Notes under the pieces: generated by a model
What the model saw: the letters and a program-made list of their open reading frames with translations, nothing else
What the model was told of the DNA's origin: nothing
Database searches by the model: none
Shown: piece by piece, positions 37,885 to 47,717 of the stretch
Position numbering within the stretch: the first letter of the stretch is position 1
Layout of the letters: every line of letters begins with the position of its first letter
Assembly (NCBI RefSeq): GCF_000807775.2
Contig: NZ_CP047385.1
Location: forward strand, 4,898,001 to 4,962,000
Length of the DNA: 64,000 nt
Direction: 5' to 3'
DNA from: Pandoraea fibrosis
GTDB taxonomy: Bacteria; Pseudomonadota; Gammaproteobacteria; Burkholderiales; Burkholderiaceae
Made by a program: the position numbers and the translations under genes

Positions 37885-38490
37885 TCAGGGACGCTCGGAC
37901 GCCGGGTCCGGCGAGCGCGACGTCACCGTCACGCGGCCATCCGGCCCGAAGTGGGCATTGAACATGCCCGGCGTGTTCACGCCGTCTTCGAGCCAGCGCC
38001 AACTCCACACGGTTTCCTTCTTCAGGCGATATTCCGCCACCGTCGTCGGCTTACCCAATAGGCGCCGCACGTCATCCTGCGACATGCCCGGCTGCACCTG
38101 CTCGAAGTTCTCGGCGGCGAGCGCCTGCGTCACGGCCCGCAGCTTTCCATCCGGGGCGATGTCGACCATATAGGTGCGCAACCCACCCGGTGCGCGGGGA
38201 TACTCCAGACGGCGCGAACCGTCGTCGTTCTCCCAGACGATCTCCGGTTTGCCCATCTGCTCGCGCACCTGCGTCTCGGTCGTGACACCCGGCGTGAGGT
38301 TGCGCAACAGCATGTCGTCCGGCTTGACCGCGTTGAACGTGTCACGCGCTTTCTCACGCGCCTTGTCGATCTGCTGCTGATCGCAGCCAAACAGTCCCAG
38401 CAGACTCGCGAACAATCCCATGGCGACTCCCCAACGAAGACTCCGGCGCAGTGCTTGCGCCGAATGAACGGAACTACGCGACGTTAGCAT
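37885..38490 (-). CDS. BamE-like (SmpA/OmlA domain) lipoprotein
   Basis: A 201-residue probable lipoprotein: signal WGVAMGLFASLLGLFGC with lipid Cys36, then two tandem SmpA/OmlA-like segments. The first begins LLRNLTPGVTTETQVREQMGKPEIVWENDDGSRRLEYPRAPGG and the second FEQVQPGMSQDDVRRLLGKPTTVAEYRLKKETVWSWRW, each with the G-x-P/K turn of the fold. A GGAGG site 8 bp upstream selects ATG 38490. True BamE is about 115 residues with one such domain, so this is a two-domain relative. It is downstream of tamB on the same strand (57 bp), consistent with an envelope-assembly role. Confidence 0.82.
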   Translation of the reverse strand: MLTSRSSVHSAQALRRSLRWGVAMGLFASLLGLFGCDQQQIDKAREKARDTFNAVKPDDMLLRNLTPGVTTETQVREQMGKPEIVWENDDGSRRLEYPRAPGGLRTYMVDIAPDGKLRAVTQALAAENFEQVQPGMSQDDVRRLLGKPTTVAEYRLKKETVWSWRWLEDGVNTPGMFNAHFGPDGRVTVTSRSPDPASERP

Positions 38491-38547
38491 CGGTAACACC
38501 TCCTCATCACAATTGCCCGCTCCCGGACTCGCTGCGCTGTCCGGGCG

Positions 38548-41500
38548 TCAGTCGAAGCGACGGTTGAACAGCACATCGAAGCCGGACAGCGAACCGGTGC
38601 GCAGCACCAGTTGCCAGCGGCGCGAGACCTGCCACGTGATCTTCACGATACTCGCCGCACTGGTCAGACTTTGCTCGTATCCCAGCGCGAAGTTGTCCGA
38701 GATCGCCTTGCCCACTTTCACCACTTGCTCGTCGTCCGACAGGCCCGAGTCGCTGGTGCCGATGCTGAACTCGTCGATCCCCAGATCCTTGATGATGCGC
38801 TTGCCGCCGGTCGCGCCGAGCAATGCCGTCGCGGCCCCCGCCATCGCCTGACGCTGGCCGAGACCCGCGCCATCCGGGCCATGACCGAACATCAGCCACG
38901 AGAGCTTCTCTTCGTCCGACACGCTGGGTTCCGAGACCAGCGACACACGCGGCTGACGTACCGTGCCCGTGACCAACACCCCGGCAGCGACTTCCTGATT
39001 GCGGCGCATGGCCTGAATGTAAATGTCGGGATTGTCCAGCGGCCCCACGAAGTTGATCTGACCGCGTTCGATGGCGAGCTTCCGGTCGAACGCCTCATAG
39101 GTGCCCTCGGCCACGGTAATCGTGCCGGTTGCGCGCATCGGCGAGAGCGGATCGCTCTGCACCCGCATGCTGCCGCGCAACAGCAGATCGGCACCTGCAC
39201 CAACGAAGCGGAAGTCGCGGCCCAGATCCACTTCCACATTGATGTGCGGCGAGAATCGGCTGGCGGGCTTCGCACTGATGCGTGCGGCCTCCGCCTTTGG
39301 ATCGATCGGTGTCGCACGAGCCTGCGCGCCACCGCGCACGACCACGACGTCGTCGCCCAGCTTCGGCGCACTGGTCGGCGGCAAGGCGAAGCGCGCACGG
39401 TCGACGGTGAACTTGCCAGTCACCGACATCGCCTCGCCACTGCCCGTTGCCTTCGCCTCGCCGCTCAGCGATAGCTGGCGATCCGGGGCCGCGAACAATT
39501 GCAACTTGTCGGCGGCCAGCGTGATGCCAAGCGTCGGCTCGGGCGTGTCGAGACGAATGTTGCCCGTGGCCTTCGCCGTACCGCCACCACCGCCCGTCAC
39601 GACCACGTCGCGCAATACGATTTCGGTCGGTGTCAGTGCGATGCGCACCCGGCCATTCTTGATACTCACGCCGGTGTCGAACATCTGCGCCGACAGATCG
39701 TCCGCCGTCAGTTCGCCCGTGGGCCGTGGCTTGGCCACCGTGCCCGCCAGCGTGACTTGCAGGCTGGCGCGCCCCTTGAACGCGAATTGCGCGCCAGCCA
39801 ACGTTTCGAGCTTCGAGAGATCGGGAATCGCGACAGCCATACGCCCCGTGAGCGGGGCGTCGTCCGGTACGTTGGGAATTCCGCCCTGCACATGCAAGCC
39901 AGCCTGCACGTCGGCGTCCACCGTGCCGATCAACGACGAGACGGCTTTCACCGTCGCATGCGCCGATTGTCCCGACAGATCGATGCGCGTGCGCAGATCG
40001 GAGATGCCGAGGGGCACGCGCGCCCCGACACCGCCCTTCTCCGCGCTCAGGCCGGGAATCCCCGTCACCGTCACCTTGACGTTGTCGTTCACCCCGCCGC
40101 GACGCAGCGTCACGTCGCCACTCCGACGCACGACCTCGACGAACCCATCGGCACGCTGTGCGGCCCGCACATCCCATTTGCCATCGAGGATGAGGTCGCT
40201 CTCCACCGGCGATGGCTCGCCCGTGAACGACTGCACCACGCGCAGCACTTGCGCGATGTCGAGCGTGTCGAGGGTGCCGGCAGTCTTCAGTTGCCCGTCG
40301 CCATAGTCGAAGTTCGCGAGCGAGAGCGCACCCGCCCCCGTCACCAGCTTGGCCGCACCCAGATGCACACGCTCGGCGCTTGCGTCGACCTGCCACGGCG
40401 CCGCCAGATGCAGCTTCGGCACTCCACGGTTTTCGAGCGTCTGAATCGTGCCGCGCCACCCCGGTTTGCCACGCGTGTCGGTCATTGCGCCAGCCGCGTC
40501 GAGATTCATGTCGAGCGGCGCTTCGCGCAGCTTGCCTGCCGCCGTGAGATGCAGCGTATGCGCGCCGCGCGTGCCGGCCAGCGCGACCGAGAGCTTGTCG
40601 AGGCGCGCGATGTCGCTGGTGAACCCCTGGCCGTCGAGTGTCACGTTAAGTCGGTCGCCTGCCGCCCCCGGCAAGCCACCGCTGAGGTCCACCTTGCCGG
40701 CCAGATGTTCGAGCTTCTGCGCGCCGAAGACGAGCTTGTCGGCGGCGAGCGTGGCGACCACCGCCGGACGCTCGATCGTGCCCGACACCTGTCCGTCGAG
40801 TTGCAGACGGCCGGCAAGGCCGAAGCCGAGTTTGTCGAGCGACGGCGCATCGATATTCACCGCCATCTTGTCGCCCGGCGCGCCAAAGCTGCCGTGCAAC
40901 ACGACCTTGTTGCCTGCCACGAGCAAGTTGGCGTCGCTCGGCAACAGACGCGTGCCGGCGAGCTTGAGCGTGCCGGCGCCGCGCATCGGCAAGTCGGCGT
41001 AGACGCTATCCTGCAACGCAAACCGGAGAGAAAGCCCGAACGCCGGACGCAGTGCGCCCTGCGCGTCGACCTGGCCCGTGACGCTCGCGGCCGGGGTCTT
41101 GGCGCCACGCTTTTGCGGCCCGTAAAGGTCGTACCACGCGGCCGGGTCGAAATGCGTGAGCTTGATCTGCGCCTGATACGCACCGGTGTCGCCGTTCTCA
41201 AGAAGACCGGTCGCCACGACCTTGCTGTTGCCTGCATCGAGTGACAGCGCGTGAATCGTCGTGCCCTTGGCGTCGAGTCCCACATCGGCCCGCATACGCC
41301 GCGCGGCGTCGCGCCAGTCGAGGACGATGCGTTGCCCGGCAGCGTCGAGCTTGATGTCGAGCGGTCCCGCGAGCTTCGTCGCCGGCAGTTTGCCGTAGAG
41401 GGCACGCAGATCGAGGTCGCGCATCGTGAAGGCAAAACCACCGACCGTGACCTCGGCATCGGTCGTTGCAGGGGGGGGCGACGTTCGCGCCGTTGCACCG

Positions 41501-42678
41501 CTCGCGGCCGACGCCACGGGTTCCGCCGCAGCCGCTGCCACAACCTTCTCGCGCCGCAACTCACCACTTCCGCTCAACACCGCACGGCCCGCGAGCTTCA
41601 ACTCGATGTCGGTCAATGCCTGACGCGTTGCATCGAGCAGCACCTGCGTGCGCAGACTCTCGACGGGCAGCCACCCGGCGTCAATCGCGCCCGGCTTGGC
41701 GTTGGTCACGGACACAGGGCCCAGCACGCGGAATTCCCTGGCGCCGGGCTCGGGCCGCAAGTCCGCTTGCACGGCAAGGTCCGCCTGCGGCGCGCCGGGA
41801 GCAAAGTCGCGCGGATTGAGATGATCGAGCGAAATCTGCGCGCGCGAGAGCGGCACCGGACCGAAAGGCGACGCGGCGATATGCGCCGTCCCGTTCAGCT
41901 TTTCGCCACTGGCGTTCAGATCGACGACGAGCGCATCGAGCGAGCCGGACAGTTTGGCTTGCAACGCCACGGGGATATCGCCCGCCTTGGCCTGCAATCC
42001 GACGTTGCCGCCAAGGGCGAACGGACGTTGCCCGTTCAGTTGCAGGTTCGCCTGCGCCTCGCCGTAAGGCGTGCCGAGGTGTTCGAGCGCAATCGTGTGT
42101 TGTGTGCCGTCGCTACGCGCGGCGACGCGAATGTCGTCGAGCACCAACGCGGGAGACGCCAGCGTGAGCTTGGCGACACGCACGTCGTTCAGCGTCAGTC
42201 CGAGCGGCAGACGCAGGCTCGACGGCATGGTCGTCGGCGTGTTCGACGGCGGCGATGGCGCAAACGCCAGCGACACATCGCCCGCGTGCAACTTGTCGAC
42301 GGTGAAATGTAGCGGACGCAGGCGCAACTCCCAGCGGCTCTCGAGACGGCTGACGGTGATGCGCGTCGCGCCGTCGAGATAGCGCACATCGTTCACCGTG
42401 AAGCCATGCGCGAAGCTGCCGCTGCGCCATTCGCCCGAGAGTTTGCCACCCAGCGTGGATACCGCGGCCTGCCACAACCAGCGGCTGCCCCGCTCGCTCG
42501 ACATGGCCCAGAGCAACGCGCCGATCGCCAGCACCACGATCAGCAGCAGCGTGAGTCCGATGCCCGCCAGCGTGCGTCCCCATCGCCAGCGAGGTGGCGG
42601 AGGCGGGGGCGGCGGTGCGGACGTATCGCCAGGCATCGGATGGGAGGGAGGTGGGGGGTTGGGGGGCATCGCAACCAT
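38548..42678 (-). CDS. tamB: Translocation and assembly module subunit TamB
   Basis: A 1376-residue inner-membrane-anchored, periplasm-spanning beta-rich protein (AsmA/DUF490 superfamily) that works with TamA and is thought to move lipids or help assemble outer-membrane proteins. A short cytoplasmic Pro-rich N-terminus with eight prolines in a row precedes one membrane helix (AGIGLTLLLIVVLAIGALLWAM). Long beta-taco repeats follow, then the C-terminal TamB domain (FVGPLDNPDIYIQAMRRNQEV ... LSWLMFGHGPDGAGLG ... YEQSLTSAASIVKITWQVSRRW) ending FDVLFNRRFD. Start and tamA stop overlap by one base (TGATG), so translation is coupled. Confidence 0.96.
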   Translation of the reverse strand: MVAMPPNPPPPSHPMPGDTSAPPPPPPPPRWRWGRTLAGIGLTLLLIVVLAIGALLWAMSSERGSRWLWQAAVSTLGGKLSGEWRSGSFAHGFTVNDVRYLDGATRITVSRLESRWELRLRPLHFTVDKLHAGDVSLAFAPSPPSNTPTTMPSSLRLPLGLTLNDVRVAKLTLASPALVLDDIRVAARSDGTQHTIALEHLGTPYGEAQANLQLNGQRPFALGGNVGLQAKAGDIPVALQAKLSGSLDALVVDLNASGEKLNGTAHIAASPFGPVPLSRAQISLDHLNPRDFAPGAPQADLAVQADLRPEPGAREFRVLGPVSVTNAKPGAIDAGWLPVESLRTQVLLDATRQALTDIELKLAGRAVLSGSGELRREKVVAAAAAEPVASAASGATARTSPPPATTDAEVTVGGFAFTMRDLDLRALYGKLPATKLAGPLDIKLDAAGQRIVLDWRDAARRMRADVGLDAKGTTIHALSLDAGNSKVVATGLLENGDTGAYQAQIKLTHFDPAAWYDLYGPQKRGAKTPAASVTGQVDAQGALRPAFGLSLRFALQDSVYADLPMRGAGTLKLAGTRLLPSDANLLVAGNKVVLHGSFGAPGDKMAVNIDAPSLDKLGFGLAGRLQLDGQVSGTIERPAVVATLAADKLVFGAQKLEHLAGKVDLSGGLPGAAGDRLNVTLDGQGFTSDIARLDKLSVALAGTRGAHTLHLTAAGKLREAPLDMNLDAAGAMTDTRGKPGWRGTIQTLENRGVPKLHLAAPWQVDASAERVHLGAAKLVTGAGALSLANFDYGDGQLKTAGTLDTLDIAQVLRVVQSFTGEPSPVESDLILDGKWDVRAAQRADGFVEVVRRSGDVTLRRGGVNDNVKVTVTGIPGLSAEKGGVGARVPLGISDLRTRIDLSGQSAHATVKAVSSLIGTVDADVQAGLHVQGGIPNVPDDAPLTGRMAVAIPDLSKLETLAGAQFAFKGRASLQVTLAGTVAKPRPTGELTADDLSAQMFDTGVSIKNGRVRIALTPTEIVLRDVVVTGGGGGTAKATGNIRLDTPEPTLGITLAADKLQLFAAPDRQLSLSGEAKATGSGEAMSVTGKFTVDRARFALPPTSAPKLGDDVVVVRGGAQARATPIDPKAEAARISAKPASRFSPHINVEVDLGRDFRFVGAGADLLLRGSMRVQSDPLSPMRATGTITVAEGTYEAFDRKLAIERGQINFVGPLDNPDIYIQAMRRNQEVAAGVLVTGTVRQPRVSLVSEPSVSDEEKLSWLMFGHGPDGAGLGQRQAMAGAATALLGATGGKRIIKDLGIDEFSIGTSDSGLSDDEQVVKVGKAISDNFALGYEQSLTSAASIVKITWQVSRRWQLVLRTGSLSGFDVLFNRRFD

Positions 42679-44486
42679 CAGAAGGCGACCCCCAGCGAAA
42701 TGGCCGGACGGAAGCGCCGGTCGTGCACACCGTACCCGAGGTCGAGATTCACCGGCCCGACCGGGCTGCGCCAGCGCACGCCGAAGCCCACCCCGTGATA
42801 CAGCGGCGTGGGATGGCGATAGTCGTCGGTGGCCGTACCGACGTCCCAGAACACCGCCCCGCCCCAGTCGCGCGTCACCCAGCGCTGGTATTCGAGGCTT
42901 GCCGTGCCGAGGTACTTCGTCGGGAACGTGGTGCCGTTCTGCTGACGGCCGATGCTCTGATACGTGTACCCGCGAATCGACGACGTGCCGCCCGCGAAGA
43001 ACAACAGCGACGACGGGATACGGTTGCTGTTGCCGTTCGTGAGCACGGCCCCCAGCTCCAGACGGGCAATCACGAGATCGCGCTGTCCAACGGGAAAGTA
43101 CTGACGGATACGGCCGTACAACCGCGCAAAACTCTGGTCGGTCAGCACGGGCTTCGCGGCGAAGCCGATCTGCGTGTTGATGATATTGCCCTTGCGGGGA
43201 AAGATCAGGTCGTCCACGTCGCGACGGTTCCAGGAAAATGCCGGCACGAGCGCCTTGTTGAGGAAACGCTGACCGCCGTCCGGCCGCTCGTCGGTGCGGT
43301 AGAAGTCGAGCGTGTAGGCCCAGTCGTAGCGCTCACGCGAACGGGAGCGCTTGACGCCGATCTGGGTCGAGCGCTGATCGAGGCCGTTGAGGTACGTGCG
43401 GTCGAACGATCCACGCAGGCTGTTGGTGTACGCGGAGGAATCGGGCGGCATGCCGATCTCGGCATACCCGCCCTGCCGGTACTGCTCCAGACGCGCCTGC
43501 GAGTCGAACGTCCACGCCCGGCCGAACAGGTTGTAGTACGAATACCGGCCATTGACACTGGCCCCGGTATCCGTCGTATAACCCACCCCGCTCTGCACGC
43601 GGTGTACCGGGAATTCACGCACCTTCACTTCGATCGGCGCGTTCTCGGCCATCGCGGGATCTTCCGTCACCGAGATGATGACGTTCGAGAAATACGGCGT
43701 GGCCTGAATCTGGCGCTGCAATTCCTGCAAGCGATCGGCATCGAACGGCTCGCCCACGGACAGCGGATTGACGTTGCGGATGATCTGCTCGGGATAGCGT
43801 CGGGTCCCGGTGATGATGAGCGGCCCCAGCGTGAACGGCGGTCCGCTCTCGTAGGTTGCCGCCAGCGATGCGGTGTCACTGTCGGCATCGACCACCGCAC
43901 GCGAGAAACTCATCTTGGCCGCGTGATACCGCTTCTGTCCGAGTTGGAACAGCGTGTCGTTCTTCGCCTTGTCCCAGTCGGCCTGACGGAACGGAGCGTC
44001 CACCGGCAATTCCCACGCGCTGCGCAACTGCGCCACGCGCTGCGGATCCTGCTCGAGCACCGGGCCGTCGAACTTCAGCTCGACGTCCTTGATATGCGTG
44101 CGCGGCCCCGAGTCGACCGTGATGTGAACGTCGCGCTTGCCGTTGATGGTGGCCACGTCTACATGCGTGACGGGAGAGAAATAGCCCTCGGTCGACGTGA
44201 GTTCCTGAATCTGCTCGCCGACGGTGGCAATCAGGTGCTCGAACTGCGCCTCGCCGATATCGTCGCGCTCGGCATAACGCACGAGGTCGAGATTGTCCTT
44301 GAGGAGCTTGGCCAGACCGTTGGGGGCGTCGACTCGGACGCGATAGTCGGCCTGTGCCATGCCCGGCACCAATAGGCCACAGGTCAGCACGGCCATTGCC
44401 AGGAGTGCGGCAGGTAGGGTGCGCAAAGGGCGCACGCCGAGGCGACGGAAAACGTCGTAACCGGGTTTGATCTGCGAGACGGTCAA
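42678..44486 (-). CDS. tamA: Translocation and assembly module subunit TamA (Omp85 family)
   Basis: An outer-membrane Omp85 protein: signal peptide ending PGMAQA, three POTRA domains (about 48-280), then a 16-strand barrel. The Omp85 L6-loop motif appears near FAGGTSSIRGYTYQSIG, and the barrel ends PVGPVNLDLGYGVHDRRFRPAISLGVAF with terminal Phe. The frame runs to an ATG at 44636, but the first 50 codons look non-conserved. The TTG at 44486, preceded by AAGGAAGG, gives a 602-residue protein with a sensible signal sequence. It is followed without gap by tamB. Confidence 0.9.
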   Translation of the reverse strand: MTVSQIKPGYDVFRRLGVRPLRTLPAALLAMAVLTCGLLVPGMAQADYRVRVDAPNGLAKLLKDNLDLVRYAERDDIGEAQFEHLIATVGEQIQELTSTEGYFSPVTHVDVATINGKRDVHITVDSGPRTHIKDVELKFDGPVLEQDPQRVAQLRSAWELPVDAPFRQADWDKAKNDTLFQLGQKRYHAAKMSFSRAVVDADSDTASLAATYESGPPFTLGPLIITGTRRYPEQIIRNVNPLSVGEPFDADRLQELQRQIQATPYFSNVIISVTEDPAMAENAPIEVKVREFPVHRVQSGVGYTTDTGASVNGRYSYYNLFGRAWTFDSQARLEQYRQGGYAEIGMPPDSSAYTNSLRGSFDRTYLNGLDQRSTQIGVKRSRSRERYDWAYTLDFYRTDERPDGGQRFLNKALVPAFSWNRRDVDDLIFPRKGNIINTQIGFAAKPVLTDQSFARLYGRIRQYFPVGQRDLVIARLELGAVLTNGNSNRIPSSLLFFAGGTSSIRGYTYQSIGRQQNGTTFPTKYLGTASLEYQRWVTRDWGGAVFWDVGTATDDYRHPTPLYHGVGFGVRWRSPVGPVNLDLGYGVHDRRFRPAISLGVAF

Positions 44487-44684
44487 AACCTTCCTTGGAA
44501 TCTCAAATGCCGCCGCGGGTTGTCCCGCGTGCGGTTCAGGGTGCCCAATCGAACCATGTTGGCAAGCATCGCACAACGACGTAACGTGCGACGCGTAGAT
44601 GAGCCGTATTTGACCATATCCCCACGGCGTATTCACTCGCGTCTCCCAAATCAGCCAAAAAGGCGAACCGGGACGGGTTTGCGG

Positions 44685-44690
44685 TAGAAT
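44685..44690 (+). promoter_or_regulatory. -10-like TAGAAT upstream of the DUF3460-scpA-pan run
   Basis: TAGAAT 61 bp before the DUF3460 ATG, in the 264-bp divergent gap with tamA. The -35 is not clear. Confidence 0.35.
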
Positions 44691-44750
44691 CTGCGTCGAT
44701 TGGCGCCATTGGGATGGTGCCGCTTCTGCCTATTTTTCAAGCATTCGACC

Positions 44751-44933
44751 ATGTACGAGTCCGACATCACCCAATTCATCAAGCAATTGAAGTCCGAGAA
44801 GCCGGCGCTGGAAGCCGAGCAACGTCAGGGCCGCTCGCTGTTGTGGGACAAGCAGCCGATCGACATGGAAGAGCGCCGCCGCGCCCAGCAGTCGCGCGTG
44901 GCCCAGCAGCCCTACGTCTACCAAAGCGAGTAA
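44751..44933 (+). CDS. DUF3460 family small protein
   Basis: A 60-residue soluble, charged protein beginning MYESDITQFIKQLKSEKPALE and including the conserved GRSLLWDKQPIDMEERRR. This matches the small DUF3460 family that is common in Burkholderiales beside scpA and panC. Function unknown. No signal or membrane segment. It is 28 bp upstream of the scpA start and probably co-transcribed. Confidence 0.85.
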   Translation: MYESDITQFIKQLKSEKPALEAEQRQGRSLLWDKQPIDMEERRRAQQSRVAQQPYVYQSE

Positions 44934-44961
44934 GTCGCCGTCTCACGCACCGAGTGCTGCA

Positions 44962-46080
44962 TTGAATCCGAGTTCGCCCGACGATCCGTCGCCCCCCCCT
45001 GAGCCGATCCCCGAGATCGCGCCGGTGTCTGCGCACGTCGATGCCGCAGCGGATGACGGACAACACGACGACGCGATACACGCACCGACGGCCGCCGCAG
45101 ACGAACCTGCCGATGCCACCGACGCTGCCGGCGCCAGCCCCTCGGCCGAACCCACGGAACACATGGCGCTGGCTGCGGGCGTCCCCCAGGCAGCACAGGC
45201 ATCGGATGCTCACCCGATCAAGCCGCATCCCGCCGTGGTGACGACAACGGAGCTGCCCGCGCCACAGGACGGGCAGGACACCACGCCCGATATCGTCGAC
45301 GGGGTGGCGCGTGCGCGCCTGTACGGCGAGCCGCTCTTCGCCCTGCCGAACGATCTGTACATCCCGCCGGACGCCCTCGAGATCTTCCTCGAAGCCTTCG
45401 AAGGTCCGCTCGACTTGTTGCTGTATCTGATCCGCAAGCAGAACTTCAACGTGCTCGACATTCCGATGGCGCAGGTCACGAAGCAGTACCTGCTCTACGT
45501 CGAACAGATCCGCCGGACCAATCTCGAACTCGCGTCCGAGTATCTGCTCATGGCGGCCATGCTCATCGAGATCAAGTCGCGCATGCTGCTGCCGGTCAAG
45601 AAGGCCGACACGGGCGAAGAAGCCGAAGATCCGCGCGCGGAACTGGTGCGCCGCCTGCTCGAGTACGAGCAGATGAAACTCGCCGCCCAGAAGATCGACA
45701 CGCTGCCGGTGCTGGGCCGCGACTTCCTGCGCTCGCAGGTGTACATCGAGCAAAGCCTCCAGCCGCGCTTCCCCGAAGTCGACGCCGAAGATCTGCGCGC
45801 CGCATGGGCCGAAGTGCTGCGCCGGGCCAAGCTCGTGCAGCATCACAAGATCTCGCGCGAAGAACTGTCTGTGCGCGAGCACATGAGCCAGATTCTGCGG
45901 CGTCTCCAGGGCGTGCGTTTCATGGAGTTCACCGAACTGTTCGACGTCTCGCGCGGTGTGCCCGTCGTCGTGGTCAACTTCATCGCCATGCTCGAACTCA
46001 CCCGCGAATCGTTGCTCGAGATCACGCAGGCCGAGCCGTTCGCGCCGATCTATGTGCGCCTGACCTATTCCCCCAATTGA
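44962..46080 (+). CDS. scpA: Segregation and condensation protein A
   Basis: A kleisin subunit of the SMC-ScpAB condensin-like complex in chromosome segregation. Conserved N-terminal kleisin domain: ALEIFLEAFEGPLDLLLYLIRKQNFNVLDIPMAQVTKQYL, then ASEYLLMAAMLIEIKSRMLLP. The C-terminal winged helix ends LLEITQAEPFAPIYVRLTYSPN. A TTG at 44962 with GAG upstream is the likely start. The first ~115 residues are Ala/Pro/Asp-rich and non-conserved, so a later start is possible. scpB is not adjacent. It sits between DUF3460 and panC. Confidence 0.9.
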   Translation: MNPSSPDDPSPPPEPIPEIAPVSAHVDAAADDGQHDDAIHAPTAAADEPADATDAAGASPSAEPTEHMALAAGVPQAAQASDAHPIKPHPAVVTTTELPAPQDGQDTTPDIVDGVARARLYGEPLFALPNDLYIPPDALEIFLEAFEGPLDLLLYLIRKQNFNVLDIPMAQVTKQYLLYVEQIRRTNLELASEYLLMAAMLIEIKSRMLLPVKKADTGEEAEDPRAELVRRLLEYEQMKLAAQKIDTLPVLGRDFLRSQVYIEQSLQPRFPEVDAEDLRAAWAEVLRRAKLVQHHKISREELSVREHMSQILRRLQGVRFMEFTELFDVSRGVPVVVVNFIAMLELTRESLLEITQAEPFAPIYVRLTYSPN

Positions 46081-46156
46081 GCGCACAGTGACGCTTCGCG
46101 GCCGAGGAAGTCCGTGGAACGAGCGCGGTTTTGCGCACGCCCAATGAGATTTCCTC

Positions 46157-46162
46157 TACAAT
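46157..46162 (+). promoter_or_regulatory. -10-like TACAAT upstream of panC
   Basis: TACAAT 90 bp before the panC ATG in the 171-bp scpA-panC gap. A TTGCGC lies 20 bp further upstream, longer than ideal spacing. Weak promoter candidate. Confidence 0.3.
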
Positions 46163-46200
46163 CCCCCGGACATTTTGGCGGCCACGCCCTTGCCAGATAA

Positions 46201-47088
<888 letters not shown>

Positions 47089-47215
47089 GCGCCGGGCACA
47101 CGGCCCCCGGTCGCACGACCGGCGCCGTGCGCTCCCGACGCAAGCCGCGCGTGCCGGTTGCACGCGCATCTTTCGTCGCGCCGCTCGCGCGACACCGCAA
47201 CACTAGAGGCAAGCC

Positions 47216-47638
47216 ATGTACCGCACCATGCTCAAGTCGAAGATCCACCGCGCCACCGTGACGCATTGCGAATTGCATTACGAAGGTTCGTGCGCGATCG
47301 ACGAAAACCTGCTCGAAGCCTCGGGCCTTGTCGAAAATGAGCAAATCGACATCTTCAACGTCAACAACGGCGAGCGCTTCACGACCTATGCCATTCGCGG
47401 CGAGCGCGGCAGCGGCATGATCTCGCTCAATGGTGCCGCAGCACGCCGTGCGCAGTTGGGCGACATCGTCATCATCGTGTCGTACGCCCAGGTCGAGGAA
47501 AAGGAAGTGCTCGCTGGCTTCAAGCCGAAACTGGTGTTCGTCGACGACAAGAACGTGCAAAAGGGCGAGCGCGATCATGTGCCGCTGCAAGCGTGGGAAG
47601 ACACGCGCGCTTTCGAGGCCGCGCAAGCCGCCAAGTAA
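47216..47638 (+). CDS. panD: Aspartate 1-decarboxylase (pyruvoyl-dependent proenzyme)
   Basis: A 140-residue proenzyme that makes beta-alanine from aspartate. It should self-cleave between Gly24 and Ser25 in HYEGSCAID to generate the pyruvoyl group. The conserved [22 protein letters not shown] and [20 protein letters not shown] segments are intact. AGAGGCAAGCC precedes the ATG. Second pantothenate gene in the pair with panC, 127 bp downstream. Ends before a strong terminator. Confidence 0.97.
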   Translation: MYRTMLKSKIHRATVTHCELHYEGSCAIDENLLEASGLVENEQIDIFNVNNGERFTTYAIRGERGSGMISLNGAAARRAQLGDIVIIVSYAQVEEKEVLAGFKPKLVFVDDKNVQKGERDHVPLQAWEDTRAFEAAQAAK

Positions 47639-47661
47639 GACAGCGTTTCGACGCGCTGACG

Positions 47662-47687
47662 ACAAAGGGGCCCGTGGGCCCCTTTGT
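47662..47687. terminator. Bidirectional terminator after panD
   Basis: ACAAAGGGGCCC (47662-47673) pairs perfectly with GGGCCCCTTTGT (47676-47687), with a two-base centre (a 4-6 base loop in practice). It serves the convergent panD and ParA-like genes. Confidence 0.85.
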
Positions 47688-47717
47688 GATTGATGCGCCA
47701 GCCATCGGCGCAGGCAA

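Noticed and set aside
38611..41244. Several 280-580-codon plus-strand frames opposite tamB
   Set aside because: Antisense to a coupled tamA-tamB pair with clear family features.
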